From contig URLB01000001.1 of NCBI GenBank assembly GCA_900548595.1, positions 1 through 41,991 of the forward strand: a DNA stretch of 41,991 nt, read 5' to 3'. The stretch comes from an uncultured Eubacteriales bacterium. Its GTDB lineage: Bacteria > Bacillota > Clostridia > Lachnospirales > Anaerotignaceae. The first letter of the stretch is position 1; the number at the start of each line of letters is the position of its first letter. The notes under the pieces are model-generated. The model was given only the letters and a program-made list of their open reading frames with translations. It was not told the DNA's origin and did no database searches. The translations under genes and the position numbers were made by a program. Positions 41,725 through 41,991 of the stretch are shown here, in pieces.

Positions 41725-41991
41725 ATGAAACCGTTTAAAACAAAAAGTAAAGTTTTTTTGATAATATTTATATTCCTTATAGTATGGATATTTTGGAGTA
41801 ATACAACTCTTTCAATAAGTAAATATATTATTTCAGACGAAAGTGTTCCGTCTGAATTCAACGGTTTTAAAATCGCACATATTTCAGACCTGCATAACGC
41901 GGAAATCGGCAAAGGCAATAAAAATCTTCTCGCAAATATTAAAGAAGAAAATCCCGATATAATAGTAATCACAGGCGACATTATAGATAGG
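41725..41991 (+). CDS. Membrane-anchored metallophosphoesterase, N-terminal part (runs off window)
   Basis: The frame opens at ATG 41725, nine bases... after AGGAGG (41711-41716, 8-base spacer), and stays open to the window end (89 codons). An N-terminal basic stretch and one hydrophobic helix (about residues 10-27) anchor it. The calcineurin-like phosphoesterase domain begins FKIAHISDLHNAEIG, with the metal ligands Asp and His of SDLH, and continues to ITGDIID, the second metal motif. This resembles YkuE/YpbG-type phosphoesterases that act on cell-surface or lipid-linked phosphates. The rest of the gene is outside the window, so length and substrate are open. Confidence 0.92.
   Translation, partial: MKPFKTKSKVFLIIFIFLIVWIFWSNTTLSISKYIISDESVPSEFNGFKIAHISDLHNAEIGKGNKNLLANIKEENPDIIVITGDIIDR

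Overview
The window comes from a low-GC Firmicute, most likely an anaerobic gut-type member of class Clostridia. The sequence-based reasons are strong AGGAGG-type ribosome sites, sigma-A-type promoters, and an IspH protein fused to ribosomal protein S1. Small clostridial families (DUF1292, DUF6809, DUF3781, DUF5685, CD1871A-type CXXC peptide) also point there, as does a MurE with the DNPR motif of meso-DAP-adding enzymes. No rRNA, tRNA, CRISPR array, insertion sequence or prophage was seen. It looks like a core-chromosome segment with a few accessory genes.

Layout. 1-1,801: the end of a DEAD-box helicase, a DUF1292 protein and a stand-alone short-chain dehydrogenase. 2,189-7,686: a five-gene plus-strand run with one promoter and a palindromic operator: MarR regulator, two halves of a heterodimeric ABC exporter, a membrane zinc-ribbon protein and a DUF5685 protein. 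7,715-10,628: a DnaJ-TPR protein with a Cys-rich tail, then glutamine-dependent NAD synthetase. 10,740-13,334 (minus): an unknown membrane protein, and a compact redox operon of YbjQ, a 43-residue CXXC membrane peptide, a polyferredoxin membrane protein and a TlpA-like thioredoxin. 13,664-13,942: a DUF6809 gene.

14,082-23,122 (minus) is a long conserved run. In order of transcription it holds a site-2-protease-like membrane protein, scpA, scpB, a small frameshifted gene, a DD-carboxypeptidase, rluB, a histidine phosphatase, an HI0933-type flavoprotein, aroH, cmk and ispH-S1. Many of these genes overlap or nearly touch. 23,246-24,473 holds a DUF3781 gene and a two-domain acetyltransferase cut short by an in-frame TGA. 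A second DD-carboxypeptidase, a lipid kinase, and divergent trpS and DAHP synthase genes follow.

29,388-31,314 (minus) holds a lipoprotein, a tyrosine phosphatase and an Ogt methyltransferase. 31,454-39,821 (minus) is a peptidoglycan and division cluster (PBP, murE, murF, mraY, murD, ftsW). It lacks the usual mraZ, rsmH, ftsL, murG and ftsQ/Z genes at its ends. Divergent from it, an FMN riboswitch precedes a MATE-family transporter, and the window ends inside a membrane-anchored metallophosphoesterase.

The points most worth following are: the FMN-riboswitch-controlled MATE transporter, a flavin transport candidate; the four-gene redox relay with its very small CXXC peptide; DUF5685, which carries paired Asp motifs like squalene/phytoene synthases; a site-2-protease homologue whose HExxH motif reads HEFTR; and two genes with inactivating-looking lesions.
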